Assembly (NCBI GenBank): GCA_029262835.1
Contig: JAJCYQ010000059.1
Coordinates: 1-55,155 of the forward strand
Length of the DNA: 55,155 nucleotides
From: Bacteroidota bacterium
GTDB lineage: Bacteria; Bacteroidota; Rhodothermia; Rhodothermales; UBA10348
Direction of reading: 5' to 3'
Shown here: positions 8,980 through 18,309 of the stretch, piece after piece
How positions within the stretch are numbered: position 1 is the first letter of the stretch
Layout: every line of letters starts with the position of its first letter
Position numbers and translations under genes: made by a program
Notes under the pieces: model-generated
Told to the model about the DNA's origin: nothing
The model's input: only the letters and a program-made list of their open reading frames with translations
The model's database searches: none

Positions 8980-9456
8980 TTAATCAACCGCGTTTTTTTC
9001 TGTGTCTGTGCGAGCAATTTCCAGTGAGTATCTGTCTGATCGCAGCCAATCTGCGACCTTCCGTATTACGTTACAAACTTCCGCCTCCGTTCTGCCACGC
9101 AAGGCACACTCCCACACAACAAGAACGCGCCACCCATAGTCGTGGAGCCGTTGCTCGTTCACGATATCCCGCTGGCGATTGTTAGTCAGTTTCTCGCGCC
9201 AGAACTCTTTCCGGGTTCCGGGCCAGCGGAACAGGTGGCACTCATGTCTATGCCAGAAACATCCGCGAACCTCTACAATGGCCCGGTACCTGCGAAAAAC
9301 CATGTCAGGTGTTCCTGGGAGCCTTTTGTCATGCAGTCGATATCGAAAGCCTAACGCATGCAGGCCCTTCCTAATGACCATTTCCGGGCCTGTATCCACA
9401 GGTCCTATCCGTGACATCAGTCGGCTTCGTTCCTCACTGGTCAGAATGTCAACCAT
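8980..9456 (-). CDS. vsr: Very short patch repair endonuclease Vsr
   Basis: A 158-residue protein that aligns with E. coli Vsr without numbering shifts in the core: LPGTPD with catalytic D51, GCFWHRHEC with H69, EFWREKLTNNRQRD, and GWRVLVVWECAL. Vsr nicks at T:G mismatches that arise when 5-methylcytosine deaminates in CCWGG sites, so it protects the host from the mutational cost of the neighbouring methyltransferase. It begins directly after that gene's stop codon (TGA then ATG), which implies translational coupling. Residues 63-64, Thr-His in the E. coli enzyme, are Val-Arg here; H64 is reported to matter for activity, so the enzyme may be altered. Confidence 0.93.
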   Translation of the reverse strand: MVDILTSEERSRLMSRIGPVDTGPEMVIRKGLHALGFRYRLHDKRLPGTPDMVFRRYRAIVEVRGCFWHRHECHLFRWPGTRKEFWREKLTNNRQRDIVNEQRLHDYGWRVLVVWECALRGRTEAEVCNVIRKVADWLRSDRYSLEIARTDTEKNAVD

Positions 9457-10785
9457 TCATGCTGCTTCGTGTGCTGCCTCTGCAGTCTCACGAAAATCTA
9501 TGGTCAATTGGCGACTGTCCCTGATCTGCTTCACTTCCAGGATATGCGGCTTCATGTAAGAGGCGACCGCCTTCACGACAGGAACGACTACAGCGTTCCC
9601 GAACTGACGATATGCCTGCGTATCCGAGACGGGAATTTCGAAGAGCGGCTGTCTTGGGGCGTCAAACCCCATCAGCCTGGCACACTCCCTGGGCGTAAGC
9701 CTTCGTGGCCTCTTCCCCTTCTGCCTGATCAGGATTTCCGAGCCATCCTTGTAGTATCTCGCTGACAGTGTTCGTGCTACATCGTCTGGGCCATTCAATC
9801 CAAAACCGAACCCATTTCCCCGAGCCTTGTGTTTCGCGGCATAATCCTGCAGGTAAGTCCACAACTTGTCCGACAATGTGTACTTGTCATTAGGCTTGGT
9901 GACATCCGGGGGCGTGTACGGATATTCAGGTTCTTCGCCCTCCATCATACCGTGAAGAATAGTGCCAAGCCTGGGTCCTTCGTCCGGTGCTGGAACTGCC
10001 AGCTGCTTGAAGTCAAAGCCCGTATCCTCATGAAAACCGGCGATAAATACGCGCTCCCTATGCTGTGGAACGAACCCCTTGGCATCAATAACCCGGAAAT
10101 CCCATGAGTATCCCAGGTCGTCCAACGTTTCAGCTATCACCTTGAAGGTCCGGCCTTTGTCATGCCCAACGAGGTTTTTGACGTTTTCCAGTAGAAAGGC
10201 CGACGGGCGATGATGCTCCAGAATACGTGCAACGTCGAAGAAAAGAGTGCCTTGGGTCTTGTCCAGAAATCCGTGTTCTCTACCGAGTGATTTTTTCTTG
10301 GACACACCCGCGATAGAGAATGGTTGGCACGGAAATCCTGCCAGCAACACATCGTGGCCAGGAATCTCGTCCGCTTCGACTTTCGTGATATCTCCAGCCA
10401 CGTCGTGCTGGCACGAAAAATTGGCGGCGTAGGTCTCCCTGGAGTACTTGTTCCATTCGCTTGTGTAGACGCACGCACCTCCCACTGAGTCGAACGCCAT
10501 CCGGAAACCACCAATTCCGGCAAACAGGTCTATGAATGTAAAATCTGCCTTCTTCTGGTTTGCTGTCTGTGTTCTTCCGGCGGCATGCCTGAGCATATCA
10601 ATGACTGGTTTTGGTGGCTTGTTTTCCCCGTTTTCCCATCTGTAAATGGTCTTCAGACTGACCCCAGCCCTGGCGGCCGCTTCCTTTTGGCTCATCTGGG
10701 CTTCCTGGCGCAGTACGGCAAAAGTATTTTGATACGCTGACGCGAACATGTCTCCCACGGGACTGATTTTGACATTTTGTCTCAT
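9457..10785 (-). CDS. dcm: Dcm/M.EcoRII-like DNA cytosine-5 methyltransferase with N-terminal HTH
   Basis: A 442-residue C5 methyltransferase. An XRE-type helix-turn-helix (SQKEAAARAGVSLKTIYRWENG, about residues 30-55) precedes the catalytic domain: FIDLFAGIGGFR (SAM site), FPCQPFS (catalytic cysteine), ENVKNL, QHRERV, and QFGNAVVVPVV (motif X). With the EcoRII-like nuclease and Vsr downstream, CCWGG is the expected target. Enzymes of this type, such as M.SsoII and M.EcoRII, repress their own promoter through the N-terminal domain, and a near-palindrome lies just upstream. The ATG at 10785 is preferred; a TTG at 10812 in the same frame has purine-rich GGAAG motifs upstream and is a real alternative. 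Confidence 0.9.
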   Translation of the reverse strand: MRQNVKISPVGDMFASAYQNTFAVLRQEAQMSQKEAAARAGVSLKTIYRWENGENKPPKPVIDMLRHAAGRTQTANQKKADFTFIDLFAGIGGFRMAFDSVGGACVYTSEWNKYSRETYAANFSCQHDVAGDITKVEADEIPGHDVLLAGFPCQPFSIAGVSKKKSLGREHGFLDKTQGTLFFDVARILEHHRPSAFLLENVKNLVGHDKGRTFKVIAETLDDLGYSWDFRVIDAKGFVPQHRERVFIAGFHEDTGFDFKQLAVPAPDEGPRLGTILHGMMEGEEPEYPYTPPDVTKPNDKYTLSDKLWTYLQDYAAKHKARGNGFGFGLNGPDDVARTLSARYYKDGSEILIRQKGKRPRRLTPRECARLMGFDAPRQPLFEIPVSDTQAYRQFGNAVVVPVVKAVASYMKPHILEVKQIRDSRQLTIDFRETAEAAHEAA

Positions 10786-10834
10786 GATACGTTTCGCTCC
10801 CCACTTGTCCAATGACTTCCGCTTCCAAGATCAC

Positions 10835-10848
10835 TGACACATGTGACA
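10835..10848. promoter_or_regulatory. Possible operator of the methyltransferase operon
   Basis: TGACACATGTGACA is a 14-bp palindrome with one mismatched pair, 50 bases upstream of the preferred methyltransferase start. The methyltransferase has its own HTH domain, so autoregulation here is plausible. No binding data support it. Confidence 0.3.
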
Positions 10849-10882
10849 ACGGAACGTCACTCCCATTCTGAGAAAAAACGTA

Positions 10883-12436
10883 TCACCCCAACCCGGTGCC
10901 GAGTTCTTCCTCCACGACTTTCTGCAGGGCGGAGGTGCGGACGAGTTCGACGCAGGGGCGCATGTCGTCCTGGAACAGGTAGTCGGCTTCGCGGTGGGGC
11001 ACGACGCCGCGGACGAACTGGTGCGCAATTTCGACGCCGCGGCCGGGGCGGAGCGGCGCGCGGTAGTCGAGTGCCTGGGCGGCAGTAAGGAGTTCGATGG
11101 CGAGCACGTGCTCCACGTTTTCGAGCACCTGCCAGAGTTTGATGGCGCCCACGCTGCCCATGGAAACGTGGTCCTCCTGCCCGAGACTCGTCGGAATGGA
11201 GTCGACGCTCGCCGGATGGCAGAGCACCTTGTTCTCAGAGACGAGCGCGGCCGACGTGTACTGCGGAATCATGAACCCCGAGTTGAGACCGGTTTCGCGC
11301 ATGAGCAGGCGCGGCAGCCCATCGTGCCCTTCGAGCAGCAGGTAGGTGCGCCGCTCGGAGATGGAGGCGAGCTCGGCAAGGGCAATGGCCGCATAATCCA
11401 GGACGAGCGCCAGAGGCTGGCCGTGGAAATTGCCGCCGGAGAGCACATCCGGCATGGCATCGCCCCCCGTCGCATCGCCCCCATCAAACACTAATGGATT
11501 GTCCGTCACCGAATTGATTTCCGTCTCGACCACGTTGACAGCGTGGCTGAGCGCATCGCGCGTGGCCCCGTGCACCTGCGGTATGCACCGCAGCGAGTAC
11601 GGATCCTGGACCTTGCCACAGCTTCGGTGCGATTCGAGGATCTCGCTTTCCGAGAGCAACAGCCGGACGTTCTTCGCCACCGTGACCTGACCTGGATGGG
11701 GTCGCACCGCATGGATACGTGCATCGAAGGGGGTCGCGCTGCCCTGCAGGGCCTCGAGGCTCATCGCGCCCAGAATGTCGGCCGTGCGCACCAGCCGCGT
11801 GGCACGGTGCAGGATGACGGCCCCGTAGGCGGCCATGAACTGGGTACCGTTGATGAGCGCGAGCCCGTCCTTGGCCTGCAGCTCGATCGGTTCGAGCCCT
11901 TCTTCTGCAAGCACGTCGGCCGCTGGGCGCTCGCTCCCATCCGGCATGGTGAACGCGCCGTGACCAATCAGCGGCAGCGCCATATGGGCGAGCGGCGCCA
12001 GATCCCCGCTTGCGCCCACCGATCCCCGACTCGGCACCGTGGGCACCAGATCCCGCTCGGCGAACAGCAGTAGCCGGTCGAATGTCGCGCGGCTCACGCC
12101 AGAATAGCCCTGTCCCAAGGCCACAATTTTCAGCTGCAGCATGAGGCTGGCAATCTGGCGCGGGATGGGTGCCCCGACGCCGACGGCGTGACTGAGCAGC
12201 AGATTCCGTTGCAGATCGGCCAAACGGTCATCCGGAACGCGGGTCGAGGCCAGCTTTCCGAAGCCGGTGTTGACGCCATACGTGGCGCCGCCGCGCGCAA
12301 TAACCTTTTCAAGGAGGCGGCGCGAGCGGTCCACCCGCGAGGCACCCGAGCGGAGGGCCGCGAGCGCCGCATGCAGGTCGTCGTAGAGCCTGGCGATCCG
12401 GATGGGCGAATGTCCATGCTTGGTAGGAGGTGTCAT
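10883..12436 (-). CDS. hutH: Histidine ammonia-lyase
   Basis: A 517-residue lyase that removes ammonia from histidine to give trans-urocanate, the first step of histidine breakdown. The A142-S143-G144 triplet in GSVGASGDLAPLAHM forms the MIO cofactor by self-cyclisation. YGVNTGFGKL and a C-terminal VSMGSVGAIK are further family signatures. The length is typical (about 500). The next pathway gene, hutU, lies 1.3 kb upstream on the same strand with an unrelated ATPase gene between them on the other strand, so the two are probably transcribed separately. A 35-bp imperfect palindrome lies just upstream of its start. Confidence 0.95.
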   Translation of the reverse strand: MTPPTKHGHSPIRIARLYDDLHAALAALRSGASRVDRSRRLLEKVIARGGATYGVNTGFGKLASTRVPDDRLADLQRNLLLSHAVGVGAPIPRQIASLMLQLKIVALGQGYSGVSRATFDRLLLFAERDLVPTVPSRGSVGASGDLAPLAHMALPLIGHGAFTMPDGSERPAADVLAEEGLEPIELQAKDGLALINGTQFMAAYGAVILHRATRLVRTADILGAMSLEALQGSATPFDARIHAVRPHPGQVTVAKNVRLLLSESEILESHRSCGKVQDPYSLRCIPQVHGATRDALSHAVNVVETEINSVTDNPLVFDGGDATGGDAMPDVLSGGNFHGQPLALVLDYAAIALAELASISERRTYLLLEGHDGLPRLLMRETGLNSGFMIPQYTSAALVSENKVLCHPASVDSIPTSLGQEDHVSMGSVGAIKLWQVLENVEHVLAIELLTAAQALDYRAPLRPGRGVEIAHQFVRGVVPHREADYLFQDDMRPCVELVRTSALQKVVEEELGTGLG

Positions 12437-12455
12437 CAGGAACCCCGAACTGTGT

Positions 12456-12490
12456 TATGATGTTTTAAAGTCAGACTTTGAATTATCATA
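12456..12490. promoter_or_regulatory. Imperfect palindrome between hutH and the ATPase gene
   Basis: Two 17-nt arms, outer TATGAT/ATCATA and inner AAAGTC/GACTTT, with three mismatches, surround a central A. It lies 20 bases upstream of the hutH start and about 36 upstream of the divergent ATPase start, in an AT-rich island in GC-rich DNA. That is the place for a shared operator, but it does not match the HutC site I know. Confidence 0.35.
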
Positions 12491-12526
12491 ATTATTCTGG
12501 ACGTGTCACAATTGGCAGATCCCGTC

Positions 12527-13687
12527 ATGATACGCCGCATCATGGAAGACGTGCTCGTGCAGAGAGCACGGCATTTTCCGGTAGTCACCATTACGGGCCC
12601 CAGGCAGAGTGGGAAATCCACACTTTGTCGCATGGTATTTCCCGACAAACCCTATGTCAACCTCGAAGCGCCCGACATGCGCGCGTTCGCCGTGGAGGAT
12701 CCACGTCGTTTCCTGTCCCAGTTCCCGAGCGGAGCCATCCTCGACGAATTTCAACGTGCCCCGGACCTGGCATCCTACCTGCAGGTCCTTGTGGACGAAG
12801 ACCCGGAGCACGGTCGATGGATCCTGACCGGATCAGAACACTTATCCGTTACGAACTCGGTGTCGCAGTCGCTCGCTGGTCGGTCAGCCCTGCTCAACCT
12901 CTACCCACTATCCTGGGATGAGGTACTACGGTTCGATGCGGCTCCCGAAACCCTCTCCGCAGCGCTCTTTCGAGGCGCGTACCCGCGTATCCACCATCAC
13001 CAACTGCCGCCAGACGACTGGCTGTCGGCGTATGCCAGCCTCTATGCGGAACGCGATGTCCGTGCATTCGGAAATATTTCCGACCTTACTTCGTTCCAGC
13101 GGTTCATGCAGCTCTCTGCGGGGCGCACAGGGCAACTGCTTAACATGTCGAATCTCGCTTCAGACACGGGCATTTCGCAGCCTACGGCCGCTCGCTGGTT
13201 CTCCATGCTCGAAGCCGGATTTATCGCCTTCCGACTGCCTGCATTCAGCGCCAACATCCGCAAGCGGCTCATACGCATGCCGAAACTCTATTTCCATGAT
13301 GTGGGTCTGGCGGCGCACCTGATCGGTATTCGAGCAGTAGATCACGTGGACACGCATCCACTGCGCGGTGCGCTCTTTGAAAACTGGGTGGTCTCCGAGG
13401 TCGTAAAGCACATCGCCAACCTCGGACTGCGCGCCGACCTGTCCTTTTATCGCGATACGAACGGGGTTGAAGTCGATCTGATTGTGACGCGCGGTACCGA
13501 CCGGCTGCTTCTCGAAGCCAAGTCCGGCATGACGTTTCACAGTGACATGGCCGCCCGCCCCCAGCGCGTGGCAGCCCTGCTCGACGCCCGACTGGCCATC
13601 GTCACGGGCGGCGACACATCCCAGTCCCGCAGCGGCTACGACGTGGTGCCGTGGACCCGCCTGGGTGACTATCTGCGCAGTTGGTGA
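12527..13687 (+). CDS. DUF4143-family AAA ATPase
   Basis: A 386-residue ATPase. Walker A is GPRQSGKS (residues 24-31), Walker B is AILDEFQ, and ILTGSEHL holds the sensor region. The C-terminal half is a DUF4143 domain containing GVEVDLIV and LLLEAKSG, which resembles a PD-(D/E)XK nuclease-like core. Members are common mobile or accessory genes in bacteria and archaea and have no established role. The ATG at 12527 matches the usual family start (M-I-R-R); a GTG at 12503 is in frame upstream. It separates hutH from hutU on the opposite strand, which suggests insertion into an older hut cluster. Confidence 0.85.
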   Translation: MIRRIMEDVLVQRARHFPVVTITGPRQSGKSTLCRMVFPDKPYVNLEAPDMRAFAVEDPRRFLSQFPSGAILDEFQRAPDLASYLQVLVDEDPEHGRWILTGSEHLSVTNSVSQSLAGRSALLNLYPLSWDEVLRFDAAPETLSAALFRGAYPRIHHHQLPPDDWLSAYASLYAERDVRAFGNISDLTSFQRFMQLSAGRTGQLLNMSNLASDTGISQPTAARWFSMLEAGFIAFRLPAFSANIRKRLIRMPKLYFHDVGLAAHLIGIRAVDHVDTHPLRGALFENWVVSEVVKHIANLGLRADLSFYRDTNGVEVDLIVTRGTDRLLLEAKSGMTFHSDMAARPQRVAALLDARLAIVTGGDTSQSRSGYDVVPWTRLGDYLRSW

Positions 13688-13693
13688 TCGCGC

Positions 13694-13739
13694 CTACGCT
13701 ACCATCCATCCACTTTCTACGCTACCGTTCATCCACGCT
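13694..13739. repeat. Twin 23-bp repeat with CTACGCTAC core
   Basis: Two adjacent 23-bp units, each starting CTACGCTAC (13694 and 13717) and sharing CATCCAC downstream. They fill the gap between the convergent ATPase and hutU genes. The same arrangement with the same 23-bp spacing recurs at 19671. Confidence 0.6.
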
Positions 13740-13745
13740 GCGGCG

Positions 13746-15452
13746 TCATAAATCGGTCTTTCCGCTGACCATGGGCAGGTCTACGCCCCGCTCGTTGGCC
13801 GTATCAATGGCCGCTTCGTAGCCCGCATCGGCGTGCCGCATGACCCCCGTCCCGGGATCGGCCGTAAGCACGCGCTCCAGGCGGCGGTCGGCCATGTCGG
13901 TGCCGTCGGCGACGCTCACCATCCCCGCGTGGATCGAGTACCCGATCCCGACACCCCCGCCGTGGTGCAGCGACACCCAGCTCGCCCCGCAGGCCGTATT
14001 CAGAAGCGCATTGAGCAGCGGCCAGTCCGCAATGGCATCCGAGCCATCCATCATGCCTTCTGTTTCCCTGTTGGGAGATGCGACGCTCCCGCTGTCCAGG
14101 TGGTCGCGCCCTATGACAAGCGGTGCCTGGACGCGGCCCGTCTTGACGAGCCAGTTGAATTTGAGCCCCATCTCGGCACGCTCCCCATACTCGAGCCAGC
14201 AGATTCGTGCCGGAAGGCCCTGGAAGGCGACGCGCTCCTGGGCTTTGTGGATCCAGCGGGCGAGGGCCTCTTTCTCGGGGAAGGTTTCAAGCACAGCCTT
14301 GTCGGTCGCGGCAATGTCGGCGGGGCTGCCCGAGAGCGCGGCCCAGCGGAAGGGGCCCGAGCCCCGACAGAACAGCGGCCGGATGAATTCGGGCACGAAG
14401 CCGGGAATATCGAACGCCTCTGTCATGCCGCGGTGATCGGCCACCTGCCCGCGCAGGTTGTTGCCGTAATCGAACGTCGTGGCGCCCGCTTTTTTCATGT
14501 CCAGCATGGCCTGGATGTGCTGCTGCATGCTGTCAAGCACCGCTTCCCGGTAGCCCTCCGCGTCGCTCGCGCGCAGCGCAGCGGCCGACTCCACGTCGTG
14601 CCCGGCCGGAATGTAGCCAACATCCAGATCGTGGGCGCTCGTCTGATCGGTCACGACGTCCGGCCGGATGCCGCGCCGCACGAGTTCGGGCAGCACGTCG
14701 GCAATGTTGCCGACGAGCCCGACAGACACGGCTTCGTTCGCATCGCGCGCGGCAAGGACGCGCTCAAGGGCCTCGTCGAGACTGTCCATGCGCTCGTCGC
14801 AGTAGCGCGTTTCAACGCGCCGGTCAATGCGGGTCGGGTCGACCTCCACCACGAGGCAGGCCGCGCCGTTCATGGTGGCGGCGAGCGGCTGCGCGCCCCC
14901 CATACCACCGAGCCCGGCCGTCACCACGAGCCGCCCCGCAAGCGTGCCGCCAAAATATTTGTTCGCGCACTCGGCGAAGGTCTCGTACGTTCCCTGCAGA
15001 ATGCCCTGCGTGCCAATGTAGATCCACGATCCGGCGGTCATCTGGCCGTACATGGTGAGACCGAGCGCATCGAGCCGCCGAAATTCGCTCATCGTCGCCC
15101 AGCGCGGCACGAGGTGCGCGTTGGCAATTAGTACGCGCGGCGCCTCTTCGTGCGTGCGGAAGACGCCGGCCGGCTGGCCACTCTGGACAAGGAGGGTTTC
15201 GTCGCTTCCCAGCCGGCGCAGTGTGGCCACAATCCGGTGATAGGCCTCCCAGCTCCGGGCCGCCTTGCCCCCGCCGCCGTAGACCACCAGTTTTTCTGGA
15301 TGCTCGGCCACCTCCGGATCCAGATTGTTCATGAGCATGCGAAGGGCCGCCTCCTGGTGCCAGCCCCGGCACGACAGCGAGGTCCCACGCGGGGCGCGGA
15401 TGGGGCCCGAAGGCGGGCCGGTCACGGGGTTTTTCGGCAACTTTGACTCCAT
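13746..15452 (-). CDS. hutU: Urocanate hydratase
   Basis: A 568-residue enzyme that turns urocanate into imidazolone propionate using tightly bound NAD+, the second step of histidine breakdown. Family marks are [43 protein letters not shown] (NAD binding), and [13 protein letters not shown] with the conserved cysteine. The start at 15452 gives M-E-S-K and the usual length (about 555); the frame stays open far upstream but that part is antisense to a secreted protein gene. It is divergent from that gene and convergent with the ATPase. HutI and HutG are not in the window. Confidence 0.95.
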   Translation of the reverse strand: MESKLPKNPVTGPPSGPIRAPRGTSLSCRGWHQEAALRMLMNNLDPEVAEHPEKLVVYGGGGKAARSWEAYHRIVATLRRLGSDETLLVQSGQPAGVFRTHEEAPRVLIANAHLVPRWATMSEFRRLDALGLTMYGQMTAGSWIYIGTQGILQGTYETFAECANKYFGGTLAGRLVVTAGLGGMGGAQPLAATMNGAACLVVEVDPTRIDRRVETRYCDERMDSLDEALERVLAARDANEAVSVGLVGNIADVLPELVRRGIRPDVVTDQTSAHDLDVGYIPAGHDVESAAALRASDAEGYREAVLDSMQQHIQAMLDMKKAGATTFDYGNNLRGQVADHRGMTEAFDIPGFVPEFIRPLFCRGSGPFRWAALSGSPADIAATDKAVLETFPEKEALARWIHKAQERVAFQGLPARICWLEYGERAEMGLKFNWLVKTGRVQAPLVIGRDHLDSGSVASPNRETEGMMDGSDAIADWPLLNALLNTACGASWVSLHHGGGVGIGYSIHAGMVSVADGTDMADRRLERVLTADPGTGVMRHADAGYEAAIDTANERGVDLPMVSGKTDL

Positions 15453-15542
15453 TTTCTCATCTTGTATGTGTTCGCGCCGCCTGCGGCGCATTTCGAATAT
15501 CGGAAACCCGCGGGCGCAAAACACTGCTTTCCAATCTCCAGG

Positions 15543-16544
15543 ATGACAAACGGAATGATGATTCGCCCCGTCGCATCCAGCCTCTTCTTCCTGCTCCTTG
15601 TAATGTCGGGCGGGGCGGCTGCGCAGGGCACGCTCACCGTCACGACCGACAAGGCGGCGTACGCCGAGGGGGAAATGATATCGGTGACCGTCCGGATTGA
15701 CAATACGTCGGGCGACTACATGCACCTGCCGGCGTCCACCTCCTGCCAGGCAGAGTTCCGACTGGAGACAGACGGCGAAACCATTCTGGATCTCAGGGGC
15801 CAGCCATGCACGGCAGACGCCATCACCGTGGATTTCCCGCCCGGCTCGTGGCGCGAATGGACCTGGATGCTCGATACGGTGGCCCTCGGCATTCCGGAGA
15901 CGAGTGGCGACCATGAGGTGATCGGGTTCTTCCCGGGGACAGAAATGGCCGATACGACAACAATTTCGGCCGATGCATTCATCGGCGGCCAGGTATCGGT
16001 CATGGTGCTGAGCGGCGTGACCGAGACCGAGCTGGCACCGGTCCGCAGCGCGCTGAACGCGGAAGTGCTTGAGAGCCGCGAGCGGTCGGACGGCCGCACA
16101 GAGACCTGGCTCATTCGCGGCACATCGGTCGACGAAGCCGTGGCAACCTACGCGGGTGACCCTCGATTCGGGTTCTTCGAGCGGCAATTCATCCACCTCT
16201 CCTTCGTAAGCGTCGATACGGAGAATGTGCCCTCGGCGCCGCGCCCGGGTGCCGGCGAGCACGCCGCACTCCGGGTGTATCCAAACCCCTGCAGAGCGCG
16301 TTGCACGGTCGTGGTGGAAGGAGGGGATACCAGGCCGCTCCAGGTGGATGGATTTGACGTAGATGTTTACGACGTGCTGGGCCGCCGCGTACGGACGCTG
16401 ACCCTTTCGGCGGGTGAAGCCGCCTTCGACGCGCAGAGCCGTGGCACAGACGGCCGCTTCGCGCCGCGCCTCGCGCCTGGAATTTACTTTCTCGCCGTTC
16501 GAAGTGGCCGCCCACTCGTCGGACACATGGTCGTCGGGCGCTGA
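15543..16544 (+). CDS. Secreted protein with BsuPI-like and type IX sorting domains
   Basis: A 333-residue protein. A signal peptide (hydrophobic [18 protein letters not shown]) is followed by a beta-rich region with [20 protein letters not shown] and a W-x-W-x-L-D stretch, similar to the BsuPI proteinase-inhibitor-like fold. The C-terminus starts [12 protein letters not shown], then [14 protein letters not shown] and [10 protein letters not shown], a clear T9SS type A sorting domain. So it is probably secreted or surface-attached. An ATG four codons later is an alternative start. It probably forms an operon with the next gene 12 bases downstream. The specific role is unknown. Confidence 0.78.
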   Translation: MTNGMMIRPVASSLFFLLLVMSGGAAAQGTLTVTTDKAAYAEGEMISVTVRIDNTSGDYMHLPASTSCQAEFRLETDGETILDLRGQPCTADAITVDFPPGSWREWTWMLDTVALGIPETSGDHEVIGFFPGTEMADTTTISADAFIGGQVSVMVLSGVTETELAPVRSALNAEVLESRERSDGRTETWLIRGTSVDEAVATYAGDPRFGFFERQFIHLSFVSVDTENVPSAPRPGAGEHAALRVYPNPCRARCTVVVEGGDTRPLQVDGFDVDVYDVLGRRVRTLTLSAGEAAFDAQSRGTDGRFAPRLAPGIYFLAVRSGRPLVGHMVVGR

Positions 16545-16556
16545 CGGGGTCATGTC

Positions 16557-17621
16557 ATGCTTCAGGCCGCTCTACTCATAGCGCTTCTCCTTGCCCCCCA
16601 ACAGGTTCTTGCGACCAGCCAGGTATCGGGCACCATCGTAAAGGGCGAGTCCGAGCGGCCCGCACCGGGCATCCAGGTAGAACTCCTGACGCAGTACGGG
16701 ACGGCCGTCTCGTCCGCGGATCCCACGTGGACAGATGCCGATGGCCGCTACCGCATTGAGGGCATCGCGCCCGGCGCGTACCGCCTCCGCTTCACGACCG
16801 GAACGCAGGAGTTCGGATTCCGGCTCATGACCCCTGTGCTGGACATCTCTTCGGAAGATGCGGTCCAGGCCAGGAGCGGTCATGGCAACCCGCACGTTTA
16901 TAACGTATTCCTGTCGGAAAGCACACCGATTTCGGCCTATTGGCTTCCTGGAATAGCCCTTGTTCGGCGGCTCCATGACGGCGAAACGGCGCCTGGCACA
17001 TTCAAAGGCGTCGTACTCGACGCCCACTCGCGTCTGCCCGTCGAAGGCGTACGCATAGCCGTGAGGGAAAAAGATGCGCCACCCTCGCGCGCCGATTCAT
17101 CGGTGACGGACGAAAGCGGAGTGTTTACGGCTCGGCTGACAGGCCGCGTCGCCGCCCGGTTTTCTGCCGAAAAAGAGGGGTATGAACCTTCCGTCTCCGA
17201 GAGTATGGCCTTTTTCGAGCCCTACGCCATGATCGTCAATCTGCGGCCCACGGGGTCCGGGTTGGCTGTCCGAGGGCTGCCCGATGCTCCGACCCAGCCG
17301 GAAAACCTGATTCGCGACGGCTCTGGAAAGGTGCTGTCAAACATCGTCCGATCGCACTTCGGTTCGCCCCTCGCCCGCCTGACCGGCGTCGTCTCGGTTT
17401 CCGGACGCCCGCGTGACGGGGCGCACGTGGCGCTCTTTCGCCCCGGATTCGCATCGCCCTTCCTTTTCATGGACGCCAAAAGCTCGGACGCCGGGCAGTA
17501 CACCATTTCCGGCATTGAGACCGGCCGCTACGACATCCGCATTACGAGCGGCAGCGAGACGTGGGATATTCCGGGCGTCGCGATCACTCCGGGGACGAAC
17601 ACCATGGATTTTTCGTTCTGA
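16557..17621 (+). CDS. Secreted protein with carboxypeptidase-regulatory-like repeats
   Basis: A 354-residue protein with a short signal peptide ending near VLAT-SQV. It contains three beta-sandwich modules of the carboxypeptidase D regulatory type: each begins with a G-T/V-V segment ([39 protein letters not shown]) and contains a turn such as [18 protein letters not shown] or [17 protein letters not shown]. Such domains are structural or binding modules in surface proteins. No catalytic residues or sorting domain are evident. It follows the sorting-domain protein by 12 bases and may act with it. No specific function can be given. Confidence 0.7.
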   Translation: MLQAALLIALLLAPQQVLATSQVSGTIVKGESERPAPGIQVELLTQYGTAVSSADPTWTDADGRYRIEGIAPGAYRLRFTTGTQEFGFRLMTPVLDISSEDAVQARSGHGNPHVYNVFLSESTPISAYWLPGIALVRRLHDGETAPGTFKGVVLDAHSRLPVEGVRIAVREKDAPPSRADSSVTDESGVFTARLTGRVAARFSAEKEGYEPSVSESMAFFEPYAMIVNLRPTGSGLAVRGLPDAPTQPENLIRDGSGKVLSNIVRSHFGSPLARLTGVVSVSGRPRDGAHVALFRPGFASPFLFMDAKSSDAGQYTISGIETGRYDIRITSGSETWDIPGVAITPGTNTMDFSF

Positions 17622-17630
17622 CCCGGCTGG

Positions 17631-17660
17631 TTTTTGAAAGCTCATCCTGTATCGAAGGCA
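17631..17660 (+). repeat. Partial copy of the palindrome-bearing dispersed repeat
   Basis: TTGAAAGCTCATCCTGT at 17634 matches the head segment of the repeats at 22545 and 33229 at 15 of 17 positions and is followed by a similar ATCGAA. It is wedged between two convergent genes. Confidence 0.45.
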
Positions 17661-17661
17661 C

Positions 17662-18309
17662 CTACTCGAACTGCGAACGAAATCGCTCGAAGGCCTGTTC
17701 GAGCGATGCGAGCCGCGATTTCAGGTCGTCGATTTCTTCAGACAGCGAACTACCGGCAGTCGCAGGCCGGGCTGTCTGGGCGCCGGCTTCCTCTTCCAGC
17801 GCCTCAATGTCAATTTCGCCCGCCAGCAGGTGCATGATCCGGGCCTCTTTTTTGCCGGGCTGCAGGGGAAGCTGGACAACGAGCGGCTCCTCGCGGTCGC
17901 GGAGGGCGCGGAGCACATCGGCCGTCGCATCCAGCGAATCAAAATCGGCCGTGCGACCGGTCCGGGACTTGATTTCGCCAATGGTCTGCGGCCCGCGCAG
18001 GAGGAGGACGGCGAGCACCGCGCGCTCTTGTTCGCTGAGCCCCATATTCTCGACCACCGCGTGCCGAAACTTCTCGGTCCGGAGTCCGGCGCCCGATACA
18101 TGGCCAATGAGGCGGCGTTTTTCAAGCTCCTCGATGGCGTATCGAACCTCGGATTCCTGGTAATGGACCACCGGATCGCGGTTCGATTTCTGATTGCAGC
18201 CGTTCGTCAGGCTGTTGAGCGTCATCGGGTAGTACTCTGGCGTCGCGAGTTCCTTCTCGATCAGCACGCCGAGGACGCGGATGGCTTCGGGGGAAAGGGG
18301 TTCGGGCAT
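17662..18309 (-). CDS. yceH: DUF480 / YceH family protein
   Basis: A 215-residue protein of the YceH (UPF0502) family, built from two winged-helix domains. Visible marks are LSPEAIRVLGVLIEKELATPEYYPMT, then LTNGCNQKSNRDPV, and LLLRGPQTIGEIKSRTGR in the second domain. The tail after residue 180 is a short coiled coil (DDLKSRLASLEQAFERF). The role is not established; the fold suggests nucleic acid binding. It is convergent with the carboxypeptidase-regulatory-like gene and divergent from the GH17-like lipoprotein. Confidence 0.9.
   Translation of the reverse strand: MPEPLSPEAIRVLGVLIEKELATPEYYPMTLNSLTNGCNQKSNRDPVVHYQESEVRYAIEELEKRRLIGHVSGAGLRTEKFRHAVVENMGLSEQERAVLAVLLLRGPQTIGEIKSRTGRTADFDSLDATADVLRALRDREEPLVVQLPLQPGKKEARIMHLLAGEIDIEALEEEAGAQTARPATAGSSLSEEIDDLKSRLASLEQAFERFRSQFE

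Noticed and set aside
15453-16553. Upstream in-frame extension of hutU to 935 codons.
   Set aside because: The added part is antisense to a protein with a signal peptide and a sorting domain; the shorter form has the usual urocanate hydratase length.
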